This document shows positions 1 through 10,762 of a stretch of DNA of 20,654 bases, piece by piece. Positions within the stretch are counted from its first letter, which is position 1. Every line of letters begins with the position of its first letter. The notes under the pieces are model-generated. The model was not told the origin of the DNA and did not search any database. It saw nothing but the letters and a program-made list of their open reading frames with translations. The position numbers were made by a program, and so were the translations under genes. This DNA is from Ophiothrix spiculata (Eukaryota; Echinodermata; Ophiuroidea; Amphilepidida; Ophiotrichidae), in NCBI GenBank assembly GCA_000969725.1, contig JXSR01S034669.1; one strand, 5' to 3'.

Positions 1-1159
1 TACTTGAAATCCTCGATCGCGAAACTACTAGTATGCGTGCAGATACGTAAAAGTCTAGCACTCTCTGTGCAGAGGTCAGTGATCAGAAGTCATCACATTC
101 TTTTTTGTATGTATATTCAAAAAAATAATTCAAAATTCTTGAATTGGAAAGAAATAAATGGAAATGGAAGGTGTACTACCTTTTTAGTTACGAGTTTTAA
201 TAAATATTAGCAAACAACAATTTTAATTTTAATTTTGATTCATTTATTTGTTAAATTTTCATGAATATATTTCGCACAAAAAACACTTCTCACCTCACAT
301 ATTTTGCATTGTACCATTTATCTCAAGATCTGGAGGTCATACTTACATTAATACTAAAAAAAACCAAAAATAATTAAATAAAATCCGACCGTCTGATCCT
401 CCCGTTTTTTGGCCAGTGAGGGCAATACAACAATTTTTTTTTGGCCTAATACTAAAGTTGGGCTGAAGTAGATCCAGATGTAGCTTACATAAACTTGCAC
501 AACAAGCGCTGAAGCTGTTCAGACATTTTTACATCCTTCTTTGGGAACAAAATGGCTAAACTGTGGTGTTGTGTTTATACCAGCTTCATGCTTCATACCA
601 AGTGCAAAAGGACATTATATTTAAATCCAGAATATTGCTTGAAATGGTTTTTGAAACACTCAGGGGTAGAGCAACCAACTCCTAAACACAAAGAGATGTA
701 GATAGTTGTATTATGCATAAATCTCTCTACACTAATCAGAGCCAACTTAAGTTCTCTTTAGTATAATTAAGGCTCTATTTCATAAAGATTTAGAATATTC
801 CTAAGCAGAACAATAATTATTTATAAATCCATAAATATATTAGACTTCGAGAACAATGAGTTCCATTTTCTGAAGTAACTTTGGATGAAAATGTTAAATT
901 ATTATCAGTTGATTTAATTCCCATTCCAAAGTTAAGAAAAGTTAAAACAAAACAAAAAAGTTCTTATCTTTACTAAAAATGTTCCTAACTTTAGATCTGA
1001 TCTCAATTGACTGTATTAGGTCAAAGGTCAATTACACACAACTTTATCACCTTGTTCACCTTGTTTAGGCTTTCGCCAAGGAAACCCAACTTGGTACTTG
1101 GTACCAAGTAAGCTGAAAGAAGCTTATCTTTAATAGGGCTCCAAGATGTTTTTTAAATT
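1..1159. other. AT-rich non-coding DNA, nothing recognised
   Basis: Only short open frames without splice-site or coding support. It is probably intron or upstream flank of the coiled-coil gene. GGTACTTGGTACCAAGTA near 1092-1109 is a small local palindrome. Confidence 0.6.
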
Positions 1160-1318
1160 CAGTTTTGAATGCAGGAGGAAGACCGGAGTACCCGGAGAAA
1201 AACCTGCGGAAGCAAGCATGGACTGAAAACCAAATGCACATAAAGCGCTGGGCGCAGGACTCGAACCCGGGACCTCATTGGTGCAAGGCGAGGTAACTAG
1301 CTGCGCATCTACACAGGA
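1160..1318 (-). repeat. tRNA-derived SINE copy 1 (tRNA-Ala-like head)
   Basis: On the minus strand the unit begins with a tRNA-like head. It has a B box GGGTTCGAGTCC (1257-1268), an anticodon-loop-like CTTGCAC (TGC, Ala-like) near 1280-1288 and a degenerate A box around 1291-1302. The body (1160-1256) contains the CCGGAGTACCCGGAG-type segment common in SINE-like repeats of aquatic animals. An inverted partial copy lies at 5955-6038, showing that this is a dispersed repeat and not a working tRNA gene. The minus-strand open frame here has no coding support. Confidence 0.75.
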
Positions 1319-2731
1319 CAAAGGCAGAAATGTTTGAATGGTACCACATCGGTAAATAAATTGTGTAGCGTCGTCTGCTAGGTTGAGAATGCCTGTTGGC
1401 AGGCAGAACGTGACCCTTATTGCCTAAAATTAATTCCAGAATATGTAGAAAAGAGTATTTTCCCCAAAAATGTTGAAGTTAATCCTGCTTATTGGACTGT
1501 TATTAAATGATTCATGATGGAAAGATTTTGTTTGTACCATTTTTGAAGAAATTTTACAACTTTTGGAGAACACAGGGTTTCTTGTGAGTGGCACTATTTT
1601 CCCAATGGGTATGGGCGCACTCAAAATGAAGCGTGACTTTGATGCAGCGTATCTTGAAAACTTTGCCTTGACCATATATTTTTTTCCAATTTGTAGAAGA
1701 GATATGTCCATTATCTTTCAATTGAGACCATGCACATGGTAACCAGTTGCTTTTAAGTTGAGAAAAATGACATTTAAAGACAGGGCATTTTGCATGTAAG
1801 GTCAATGGGGACGTATTTACCGGTGTGTTTCTGAATCATTCAAATAAATTGGTCTAAAGTTGAAAAATTTGATCACTTCGAAGTTGAACATGTTCATAAT
1901 TTTCTTGTTCCAAAGTAACTTTAAGACAATTATATTGAAAAGTTTCTCAATAGCTTTATGTAATAGAGCCCGGGTCTCTTTTATCCCTGCTTGAAGCCTT
2001 TAAGGAAAACATAATTGGAAGCAATTGTCTTCAAACGCAATTAATACTGTACTTAAACTGTAGTTGAGTGAGTGAAATATACCTTGCCATCAAGAAAAAT
2101 AACATCTTGAACCAAAATAGATAACCACATACCGTGTGTATACAATAATATGAATGCTGATTTTAATGATGGCTTGAATATCAGTCGTGAAATTGCTGTG
2201 TAGGTAATAGCCTATTAGGCAGACACAAAAATATGTTTGTTTGCCCTCAAATGAATTTCTAAAAGTGGGTCAGTCCATTGTGTTTTTTTCCATTACTACC
2301 AAACCCTACTGTAAGGTCAAAATATAAAAAAAAAGAAGATAATTTTGATGTCAAAATGAATCAACGTACATACAAACACAATGACAAAAGATAATTACAA
2401 ACTGCAAAAATGTGTTTTTTTATGATAGCCAAGTCATTAGCTGAATTAATTTGGATATTATGGCACACATTTCAGAAATATGGCACACCTGAAAGAAGCC
2501 ATAGTATTCCAAAAGTTTGGACTTTCTTTCCTGATGGTAAAGAAGGAAGGTAAAATAAGTGAAATTAAATCAACAAAATGTTCATCACTTTGGACTAGAA
2601 TAGTAAAGGAGGCATATTATTTGGAAATCTACTTTGAAATTGATTGGGAAACTTGAAGAACTAGTACAACACATTTGAGATATCCGTACGATTCTATCAG
2701 TTAATTGTGTAGAACACTACACACAGACATA
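1319..2731. other. Non-coding stretch, nothing recognised
   Basis: AT-rich. The overlapping minus-strand frames at 1430-1805 share no coding features and lack plausible splice context. Confidence 0.6.
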
Positions 2732-3167
2732 TGTGACACGTCATATCGAAAGGTACCTTAAGGTCGGCATAGTAAATTACGAGATACGGGCCATTGAAGC
2801 TGAGCATAGTCAGAAATCGTGTCCAAAGTCGAATTTCTAATTTCATCAGAAACGTTACCTTGAAGTGTATTCTGTCATATTAATCAAGTTCCAACATCCA
2901 AAACACAAGAAAAATGTTTTAAAAACTGAGATAAAAATCCTTTCTCCATTCAAGTTTTACTCAGTACAGAAACTCAATTTTCTCAGAACTTAGTTTTCTG
3001 AATCAGTCTGATGCCTTTTACCAATTTGGATGTAACTTTGCAATCAAACTACCAATAACCAAAAGCAAGGTGTCATTTTAAAGCTTAAAATATAATCTTT
3101 CAGATGAGACCAAAAAATCAATTTTCTTTTGGGACCCTTAAGGTACCTATCGATATGACGGGTCACA
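2732..3167 (+). mobile_element. 436-bp MITE, TA target duplication, copy 1
   Basis: The terminal inverted repeats are TGTGACACGTCATATCG at the left and CGATATGACGGGTCACA at the right, extending through AAGGTACCTTAAGG-type sequence. TA dinucleotides flank both ends (2730-2731, 3168-3169), as in Tc1/mariner-type insertions. There is no transposase. A second copy lies in opposite orientation at 19630-20074 and the two can be aligned along their length. The class assignment is inferred from the TA duplication only. Confidence 0.88.
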
Positions 3168-4139
3168 TATTCTATTGCATAATATGATTCAATCATCACT
3201 AAATAGGCAGGAATTGTAAGGTTTTTTTCCATTCATGCTCAAAGGGAATCCACTGTCATGTGTGCCATAGATATTGATGAACATATTAATATGTCATAGC
3301 CTAGGTTGCATTTCTGGCAGTTATGCTGTGTTCAGCTACGGTTTAATTCACCATGTGCATAGGCCCAAAATTGATCTGAATAGGCCCACCTATACTATAG
3401 AGTTGATCAAGTTATTATCCTTGACATTTTTAAAGTCATAAAATGTAGCATTACTTTTGAGATACCTTGTATTTATAATCACACCAGACATTTTCTATCA
3501 GCTATGTTGTGTGGGGATCTTACAACACAACACAATATTGCCATAGCAAGTTTTAATTTGTTTCAGAGTTTTTCCTGTCATGTTTGTCTACATTATTTGT
3601 ATGTTGTTGATTATGTGTGGGTGGGGGATATCACCCAAAAGAATTCCTGCTTTTTAAATTGAGGGAGATATCATGTAAGCTTGCTGTTTGTTTAAAGGTA
3701 CAATATTAAGTTTTTTGATACAACACCTTTGTTTAGCTTTTCAGTACATATTTGATAAAGGAATACTGCTGTACCAGTGTTCTGATTTTTGCTACAAAGT
3801 CAAACATTTTGCCACGGCCTATATATCACCAATATCATCACAACTCCACCACTGAGTTCCCATAAAATCATTCCATTTTTATCAAAACCATCAAGATTCT
3901 CTCAAATTATTTATGATTTGTGCATGATGAATAATTCATCATGCTCAAATCACAACAATTATTGTTATAATCTTAGAAATTGTGGCCAAGTGTATATCTA
4001 GCATTTCGCTGACCTGTGTCTGGAAATTGGAAGGAAGCCACAAAGACAACGTTGTTTTAACTATGAGTTAAATTCTAGCGGCATGTCTACGGCTCACAGA
4101 CTCCGCCCGTTCTCCATACAGACACTGTCCGGTCACCAG
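3168..4139. other. Non-coding stretch upstream of exon 1, nothing recognised
   Basis: AT-rich with a small TTGTGT/ACACAA inverted cluster near 3507-3535. No exon candidates with both splice sites. Confidence 0.55.
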
Positions 4140-4161
4140 CCGATGTCCGGTTGGACATCGG
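4140..4161. repeat. Perfect 9-bp hairpin upstream of exon 1
   Basis: CCGATGTCC, the loop GGTT and GGACATCGG form an exact stem-loop. Related GTCCGG and CGGTGTCCG words lie on both sides. A second hairpin, CATAACCT (4208-4215) with AGGTTATG (4222-4229), follows. The area is markedly more GC-rich than its surroundings. It may be a decayed short transposon or a structured intron segment; function is unknown. Confidence 0.6.
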
Positions 4162-4320
4162 TCGGTGTCCGCTCAATTCCTACCCAGTATGACGCAGTAA
4201 ACACGACATAACCTCACCACAAGGTTATGTGACCAGGGTATCCGTCTCTTTTGTATGTCAATAAGTTTATAAATGGTATAGTATCGTTCAAATTTGCTGT
4301 TTTTATGTTCATTTTCTCAG

Positions 4321-4440
4321 GAGTTCGAGCATGAAATCATGGTTTTGAAGAGAGATAAACGTCTGCTAGTGGAGAAGACTGAAAACATGGACAGCCCTGT
4401 AGCATCCAAACAAGGCATCCAAGTGAGACACCAGGAAGCC
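4321..4440 (+). CDS. Internal exon 1 (in view) of an unidentified coiled-coil protein gene, partial
   Basis: This 120-bp exon encodes 40 residues in phase 0, starting EFEHEIMVLKRDKRLLVEK. The acceptor is a pyrimidine-rich tract ending TTTTCTCAG and the donor is GTAAGTAT, a near-perfect match to the animal consensus. Residues 1-21 look like an amphipathic charged helix. Residues 22-40 contain Asp-Ser-Pro and lower helix propensity, suggesting a short break in the coiled coil. The reading frame is chosen because it continues without a stop through all four exons. A true N-terminus is not visible: the frame is open across the acceptor and the exon is clearly internal. The next exon is about 12 kb downstream, so a skipped exon in between is possible although I see none. 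The protein could be cytoskeletal, centrosomal or Golgi-associated, like many long coiled coils, but no diagnostic domain is present and no family is assigned. Confidence 0.72.
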
Positions 4441-5954
4441 GTAAGTATTAGGAAGACAAATCTTAAGAATATTTTTTTCTAACCAAAGAAGGGCACTAAA
4501 TTCTGCTGTAATTGTTTTTATCAATAGTGATTTCTGACCAGAGTGTGTTGAATCATGGTTAAATTTCTAAATTTTGGTATAGTTAGTTGCATTTCACTTT
4601 TGGGTAGAACTCAGCCTGGTTGCCTATATAACTAACATGGTGGTTGTTTCCAGTGTTCCTGCTAAGTTTGTGTGCATGAGCGGGAAAAATTGGTAAACTG
4701 GGGAACAGGTTTTTGAAAGTGTGTGAGAGAGATGCTTGCTTATTTAGCAAATTTTCAGCCTCAGATAGTGATTTTGGCACAAGCACCTCTTCAAAAGCCT
4801 TAAAGGGAAAATTTGTTGTGCCTCATCTCAAAAGAGCAACATCCCTGTAGTTTTGCAACAATTCTACATGCATGACTACATCATCTGATCAGCATCATTT
4901 TCTATGAAAGTCTTTTTGAGGGCCCTGTCAACCCTTTGTTTTCTGAAATGGTTTTTGCTCTGTATCTCAGCAACGGATTAAATTCAAATAAAAGTATATA
5001 TTTCTAGAAGTGGATCAGAAGATGGAACCATACTTGGGTTTGGACATAATATAAGAACCCTCATATGTTGATTAGGTCAAGGGTCACATAACAAAGGTCA
5101 TATGAGGTCTAAGATGTAAGCTAGGCTGAAAATCGTATAAAACATCTACATTTTTAGGGATCACAGGGGATTTTTTGGATCTGAGAACCAGTTTTTTCCC
5201 ATTTTTTGTTCATTTTGGCATAAATGAAACTTGATGAAGTCATTGAATACAATAAGCACTTAAAATCAAAACCTACTCTGATTTTTTTCAGTTTTTGAGC
5301 CTAAAGATTGCTGGACTTGATTTAGCCCTCTGGGTATCTGTTGATAGTCCGGACCTATCTAAAAGGTGCAATTCATGATTGTGATCTGATTATAACAATG
5401 TGTCTCTTTTCTACCTAGATAGAAAGATGAACACAAAATAAATGCATTCTGAAAATTTCACTTAATTCGGACTTACTGTTTTCAAGTTAGGAGCTTTGGA
5501 ATGTTCTAAATATCTCCATAGGCTACTGTGTTGTAATTATTGTCGGGGCCCCGACATTAGAATTTCTCAGGAATTCAAAAAGATTTGCAAGAATGGCTTT
5601 GGCAATGTAATATATATCGGTCAAGGATTCTTATTAGCCAAAAATCTGAATTTTGATAGATGTGACCTTGAGAATGAAAAGTGGATCATGAACTGCCCCT
5701 TTAATTAGAAGCTTTTTCGGATAAACATCCACAATCTTGTTACAAGTTTCATACTAGTATTAAATATTTAAAGTATGTTTAGCTGGTTAAAAAAAAATCA
5801 AATAAAAATAACACGTTTTTGATATCCTGGAAATTATATAGTGACAAAATTGTCTTTTACTTCAAGAAAACTGTGTGAACTTGAAAGAGATGGTTAAAAT
5901 TTCAAAGTCTGGCGGGCACATATTGTATAAACATTTTTAAAGTACCAATCACTT
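4441..5954. other. Intron sequence without recognised elements apart from the GC palindrome
   Basis: AT-rich. Open frames at 4583-4786 (minus) and 5496-5708 (plus) have no coding support. Confidence 0.6.
5541..5556. repeat. 16-bp perfect GC palindrome
   Basis: TGTCGGGGCCCCGACA is exactly self-complementary in an otherwise AT-rich intron. No flanking repeat explains it. Confidence 0.6.
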
Positions 5955-6038
5955 CCCGGCGCTGTATGTGCATTTGGTTTTCAGTCCATGCTCGCTTCCG
6001 CAGGTTCCTCTCCGGTCTTCCTCCTGCATTCAAAACTG
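5955..6038 (+). repeat. Truncated SINE copy 2, opposite orientation to copy 1
   Basis: The reverse complement of this segment matches 1160-1255 of copy 1, sharing for example CAGTTTTGAATGCAGGAGG and GCATGGACTGAAAACC. About 10 bp of the CCGGAGTACCCGGAG part is shortened. The tRNA-like head is absent, so this is a head-truncated or partly deleted copy. It lies inside the 12-kb intron. Confidence 0.75.
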
Positions 6039-6770
6039 ATTTAATTAAAGAAAGATCTTGGACCTGAATGGAAATAAGCTTCATTAAGGGAGGCTTTCTT
6101 GGGTTATCCTAAAGAATTCTTTCTTTTCTTTTTTTATCACAAATTTTACCCATATTTTAGTCTAAGATAAGAATTTTGGTGTAGAAAATTATACGGGTAA
6201 AAGATTAGGTTTCTTGTATCAAAATTCACCAATTTGAAGGAAAGTGTCTGGTCAAAAAAAACACCCACAATCGATCAATACATCTTTAACAGTAGAGCTT
6301 ATTGGCTATTTTTAACCTTATTCGACCCTTCCCCAGGATGTCTTTATTGACTCGTCTACTTGACTTATTGTTGAACTTATAATTTTTAGGTGTCTCCATC
6401 TACTTTCTTAGAGTGGACTCGATCTACTTTTAAGAGTGGGCTCGTAAGTGAAAAGTAAATATACATACATGTAAGATGTCATGCATGAAGTGCAAAATAA
6501 ATACAGCTTTTTCGTGGCAGAGAGAGTTGGTCAATACTGCCCTACATTAGGTTTGGTGGCTGCATGAGAAACATTTTGTTAACATAAGTGCATAAATCCA
6601 ACAACTGCCTTAGGTGTAGATTTATATAGATAGAAGAAAGTATAATTGTCCAATGATGGCGCCATTCTGTGACCACTCACAGGTGTGATTCTTGATAAAA
6701 AAATAAAGACTGCTTGAATTGACAACGTTGAAATCTTGCTAAGTATGTCAACCAACTATAAGTACAGTCG
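6039..6770. other. Intron sequence, nothing recognised
   Basis: AT-rich, no inverted ends or exon-like segments found by eye. Confidence 0.55.
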
Positions 6771-7200
6771 ACGCTGCTTAATCGGGATCCTCTTAAAAGG
6801 GATTTTTGGTTAATTGACGTATTCAGTCGAGGAATTGTTTCTTTATGTACATAATTGACCTGTTAATCGAGACATTCCTCCTGATAAACAGGATAATTTT
6901 TGGTAAAATGCATTAATTTGATGAAAAATTCATAAAATGATGATGACAAAGTTAATTTTATGCAAGTAAACTACAAATACGGGACAAAGATATAAAACCA
7001 CAATCCCCAAATTCTATTTAAAATCTCAATTTATTCAAGAGGTCTCTAAAATTCTCTCACTGTATATCTCCTTTTTGTCAGCTCATGAATTTAGTCTATA
7101 TTTAATGTGAAACATCTTACAAAATGCAGATTTCTGTACTTTGTTTAATCGGGACAACTGGTTAATCTGGATATTTTTGTTGCTGTATCCAATCAAATTG
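6771..7200. mobile_element. Possible pogo/Tigger-like non-autonomous element remnant
   Basis: The left edge, CAGTCGACGCTGCTTAATCG after a TA, resembles terminal repeats of the pogo group of Tc1/mariner elements. Related TTAATCGGGA and GGTTAAT words recur (6778, 6840s, 7147-7170). A clear right inverted end is not seen, so the extent is a guess and the element may be truncated. Confidence 0.35.
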
Positions 7201-8613
7201 AGACCTGAGTAACAAATGACTTTTTGTCACATTAATATTCATGACTTTTTGAACAGAATTACTATAGCCTACTGGTACAGATAAAATTCATAGTAGATGA
7301 TGAAAAAAAATATATCTTGGAATTTAGTTGGTAAATGGTGCATTATTGAATATTCAAGTAGCCTCATCACTAGAAATCACAGTGCAAGGCAAATGCCATG
7401 CAATTCCGCATATTTTTACACAGATGAATATAGAACTCGGCTGTGAGCAGTGACTGAACGCAGTACCATCACAGGATGATTATTGTATTCCATTTCAAAA
7501 TTTAGGCTGTGAATTTTGGTGATTCCAAAGCTTAAATTTTTTCTAAACTATCTGATTTATGTATTTTACTATGTGCTTTGGAAAAAACTTCACGGTATAC
7601 TTCATGTTTAAGATATGGCAATGAACCTAATTGCCATAAAATGATTTTGCTACAATATATTCGCTAGCTTCTAAATATATTTTGGATGAGGTCCATTTGA
7701 ACTCAATATTTTTGTGCAGTAACATATTGTACATGTGTTCTGCTTTTCAGAGCAAACGTTCATGTAAAAAAGTCAATGGTAAAAGTATTTTGATGGGAAC
7801 ATTTGTGTGGATCCCCCCTCCACACCATTTTGAAAAGAAACTACCAATTTTCAATCTGTTATGTTTCATTTACCCTGCTGACAAACCTCACACCTGATTC
7901 AAATTTTAAGGAGGAATTTGGAGCACGATTTTGACTGCTTGTGAATTATATAGAGTAATAAAGCTTATGTATGCAATAGTGACCCAAATCCATGAATTTT
8001 GGCAAATTTTCCATGTTTTAAGGATTTCATAGGCAAGTATAGTGTAGCCTTGCTAGCATAGACTGTATCCTCTATTTTGAAAAAAAAGCAGACTTGGGTC
8101 ATTGATGCTTTCTGGTACTCAATTGTATAAGGCCAAGTAATAAAATATATATGTTTCTCATTCGGATTTTTGAAAAAACTGATGATGAGGGGCGTTTTTT
8201 TATTTTTTATTTCCAAGATGGCTGTCATTTCAGATTTCCAGCAAGCCACAACAATACCTTCACTCTTGCAGAATGATACTGTGCATGATTAAGACATTTC
8301 TTGCAAAATGCAAAAAATATTAACCTATATTCATAATTTTATTAATGTTACATCAAGAGTATTTCGAAATTCTGAAAAACTCGCGACTTTTTGTGCTTTT
8401 TGTTCGTATTTTTTGAAAATTAAAAATAATTAAAAAATCTATGCGGTGCCAAAAAAAAATATGCGGGCGGAGACGAGAAACATCAATATATTTTTTTACT
8501 TTGCCTAAGTATGTCAGTAGTTGGATTGGGATAAAGCAAAACATTTAATACTTCATATCAAGCCCCCTGATCAGATATTGAACCTGGGATGCTCTACATG
8601 CTATCGGTATTAA
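7201..8613. other. Intron sequence, nothing recognised
   Basis: It contains a 94-codon minus-strand open frame (8249-7965) that is low in complexity and unsupported. No repeat ends were recognised. Confidence 0.5.
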
Positions 8614-8753
8614 AAGCTGAGATTAAAGAATTTGATTTAAATCTGCTGGCTTGCTATTCAATATCACTCCTCCAATGGATATTGAGATCTGTAGCTGAGA
8701 TTACAGAATTAGATTTAAATCCATGGGCTCTCAATTCAATCTCACCCCTCTAG
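8614..8753. repeat. Two diverged tandem units, 78-bp period
   Basis: Units starting near 8614 and 8692 share AGCTGAGATTA, AGAATT and GATTTAAATC, then CAAT/CAATCTCAC-like tails. Each unit can fold on itself because TGAGATT near its start pairs with AATCTCA or a close variant near its end. Similarity is roughly 75-80% by eye. Confidence 0.6.
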
Positions 8754-8992
8754 CAACAAAAATTAAATAAAAAATAAATTGAAGGTGATTTATAGTGCAC
8801 TACGCGGTCCCCCTGACTTGTGATTCCACACAGCCTCAGTACACTTTACAGAGCAGTTCTAATCATTGGGTTAAATCACTACCTGGACTCCCTGGGGCCA
8901 AAGGGCTTACTGCGGCCTACATATTGGCGCAACCCTAGCTTGAGCAATTCACACCCTCATAGAATATTTACAGTGTTCGCACACTCAGCTCC

Positions 8993-9067
8993 CAGCTGGA
9001 CTCGAACGCGGAACGATCGATATCTTATGTTTAACAGTTCGAGAACTAACCGACTGAGCTAGCGAGA
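8993..9067 (-). repeat. tRNA-like head of a second SINE family
   Basis: The minus strand reads CTCGCTAGCTCAGTCGGTTA (good A box) followed by a B box GTTCGAGTCC. The spacing is right for a Pol III type-2 promoter. The D stem and anticodon stem do not pair well, so this is a degenerate tRNA-derived sequence and not a functional tRNA. The body probably extends toward lower coordinates (about 8780-8992, with GGACTCCCTGGGGCCAAAG on the + strand), but its end is not defined. Confidence 0.65.
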
Positions 9068-9179
9068 ACTATATGCTAAGAAGCATGTTAGAGAAATTAT
9101 TATCTTTAAGATGTTGGTGCTTATAATATAGCGCTTTTCCAGAATTGATTTATTCTGTTACCAGTAGAATATAACCAAC

Positions 9180-9343
9180 ATAAGCGGCTGCCTTACAATC
9201 ACGCCGCCTATTGAGTATATTCCTAGTAACTACCCATGATAAGGCTTGGGTCGACGAAGCAATTAGGATTAAATGTCTTGCCCAAGGACATAACCCGTTG
9301 ACCATAGCGGGGCTCGTTCCACTAGACCACTTGAGGTATACGC
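9180..9343 (-). repeat. Third SINE-like unit with CCTTGGGCAAGACA core
   Basis: On the minus strand a tRNA-like start has A box TGGTCTAGTGG (9319-9329). A segment resembling a decayed B box, GGTTATGTCC, runs into TGTCCTTGGGCAAGACA (9274-9290), a motif I recognise from many SINE-like repeats of marine animals. The unit then continues into an AT-rich body. It lies about 110 bp beyond the previous SINE in the same orientation, so the two could be parts of one compound insertion. Ends are approximate. Confidence 0.55.
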
Positions 9344-9499
9344 TGTTTAAAAAACAAAATGCTTCGGGAGGGGTTAATGTTAAAAATATAAATACTAAAT
9401 GAGGTCCTATTAAATTTGAATGAGTTTTATTTGATTTTTGAGATGAAATTCATAACACACACAGTGAGTATTGCAACTAAATTGTAAAATAATATAAAA

Positions 9500-9568
9500 T
9501 ATTTTTTCTTCTGGGGCCTGGCGGGCCGCACATAAAATGTATGCGGGTCGTAGGTTGTCCACCACTGG
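9500..9568 (-). mobile_element. Terminus of a hAT-like DNA transposon
   Basis: Read on the minus strand, the end is CAGTGGTGGACAACCTACG followed by GCGGCCCGCCAGGCC. This resembles the CAGNGGTGGCCAACC-type ends with GCGGCCCG repeats of many hAT elements. It abuts repeat copy A directly. The opposite end is not visible upstream, so the element is truncated or its other arm has decayed. Confidence 0.55.
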
Positions 9569-10082
9569 TTTAGACTAAAAACAGTATAAATTGAATAGAA
9601 TATTAAACCGTCCATTTAAAACCCCTATTGATAAATCACTCTCAACTAACTGTGTCATGTCACAGCACTCGATGGCACCAAGGGGATTAATAGACTGTGT
9701 CTGCTGTTTCTAGTTATGCTGTATAAATAACTTTTTACACAAATTGAAATCAAATATTCCTCGTTGTCGACAAAATACACTCAGTTGTGAGCTCTTAGTG
9801 ACAAAAGTGCCAATAAATTCAGCAATGAACTCGTTTTGAAATCTGTTGTTTTGAAAGATCACTGAATCAATTATGATGGGTTGCATTGAGCTAGTATCTA
9901 TTTGGTCGTAGGTATACTTGAAGACACCTTTATAGTTTTGTAGATAAATTATTTATCTGTTTTGATGTCTGTCTGTATTCAAGCTTTATGGCTCATTGCT
10001 AAGGTGTTGAATTCAAAATAGGTCAATACAGACTGATCTAGATTTGAATTTTGTTTACTATGTGGTGAGCAAATCAAGGCCT
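9568..10082 (+). repeat. Unclassified ~0.5-kb repeat, copy A (subfamily alpha)
   Basis: The unit runs from GGTTTAGACTAAAAACAG to GTGGTGAGCAAATCAAGGCC. The core (about 9701-9877) is nearly identical in all four copies. It holds a TATA-like CTGTATAAATAAC, the palindrome TTGTCGACAA and AATAAATTCAG. Copies A and D share TTGAGCTAGTATCTATTTGG and CACCTTTATAGTTTTG, which define subfamily alpha. There are no terminal inverted repeats, no target duplication I can define and no long ORF. The class is unknown: candidates are a solo LTR, a LINE 3' end or a non-TE duplicated segment. Confidence 0.9.
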
Positions 10083-10099
10083 CATCTACATGCTATCCC

Positions 10100-10530
10100 A
10101 TAATATGCATTCATGGTCATACAGACATCATTCACTTGAAATACAATCATGGACATTTAAAAATATTTCAAAAATGGTATCATGGCTATATATAGTCTTA
10201 CATTTCACCAGTGGGCTATGCAAGTATTACTATTATCCATATGGTCTATCAAAAAAAGCAGTATACCACTTTTTCATGTCCCGTAATGCATGTAGAAAAA
10301 GAACCGCAAATATAGGTACTCTGGGCGATCAACCATATCATTATGCTGTGCACAGGAGATGTCATGACACGACCTGCGCACAACAGTTTATATGGTCTAG
10401 TGCGCTGAATACTCATCGGGACCCATATTTACGGTACTTTTAAACATGCGTAATGGGACATATGAAAGTAGTCTATGAGGGTCATATAGGATTATACACT
10501 CTGTCCCAATATGCAATCATGACCAGCCAC
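10100..10530. mobile_element. Large imperfect foldback element
   Basis: TTCATGTCCCGTAATGCATG near 10274-10293 pairs with CATGCGTAATGGGACATATG near 10445-10464. The pairing continues on both sides, for example ACCGCAAATA with TATTTACGGT, and ATTATCCATATGG with CATATAGGATTAT. The result is an imperfect stem of roughly 60-100 bp around a loop of about 120 bp. The outer edges carry similar direct words, AATATGCATTCATGGTCA and AATATGCAATCATGACCA, possibly flanking duplicated target. The 117-codon open frame in this stretch is a by-product of the repeat. Confidence 0.55.
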
Positions 10531-10762
10531 TTGGACATTCCACGCTCCCTTGTTCGTTTCAATTTTCCAACATTTAAATGGCACCAATAAATTTTGGGTA
10601 ATCATCAGGATGTAGCTCCTATTTCAACCCCACTTAATCTTTAAACCAAAGTATTTGCAACAAACATTTGCTATCTCTGATAAACACTGATTTTAATGCA
10701 TTGGAAGAGTTTTGGTCAGATTATTTTTTGATATGTATTTCTCTATATATACATCTTTCATG

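Noticed and set aside
1255..1318. A functional tRNA-Ala gene
   Set aside because: The A-box side is degenerate and the unit is joined to a repeated SINE body found again at 5955-6038.
1430..1805. Two overlapping minus-strand open frames
   Set aside because: They overlap in different frames and neither shows coding character.
7965..8249. 94-codon minus-strand open frame
   Set aside because: No family resemblance, AT-rich, no supporting context; a chance frame in intron DNA.
8993..9067. A functional tRNA gene
   Set aside because: A and B boxes are good, but the D and anticodon stems do not pair and the sequence continues into a SINE-like body.
9568..10082. Repeat A-D as a complete LTR of a retroelement
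   Set aside because: No TG...CA ends, no flanking 4-6 bp duplication and no internal region could be identified. Kept as unclassified.
10090..10443. 117-codon plus-strand open frame
   Set aside because: It covers one arm and the loop of a foldback repeat, has no recognisable domain, and has no splice or coding support.
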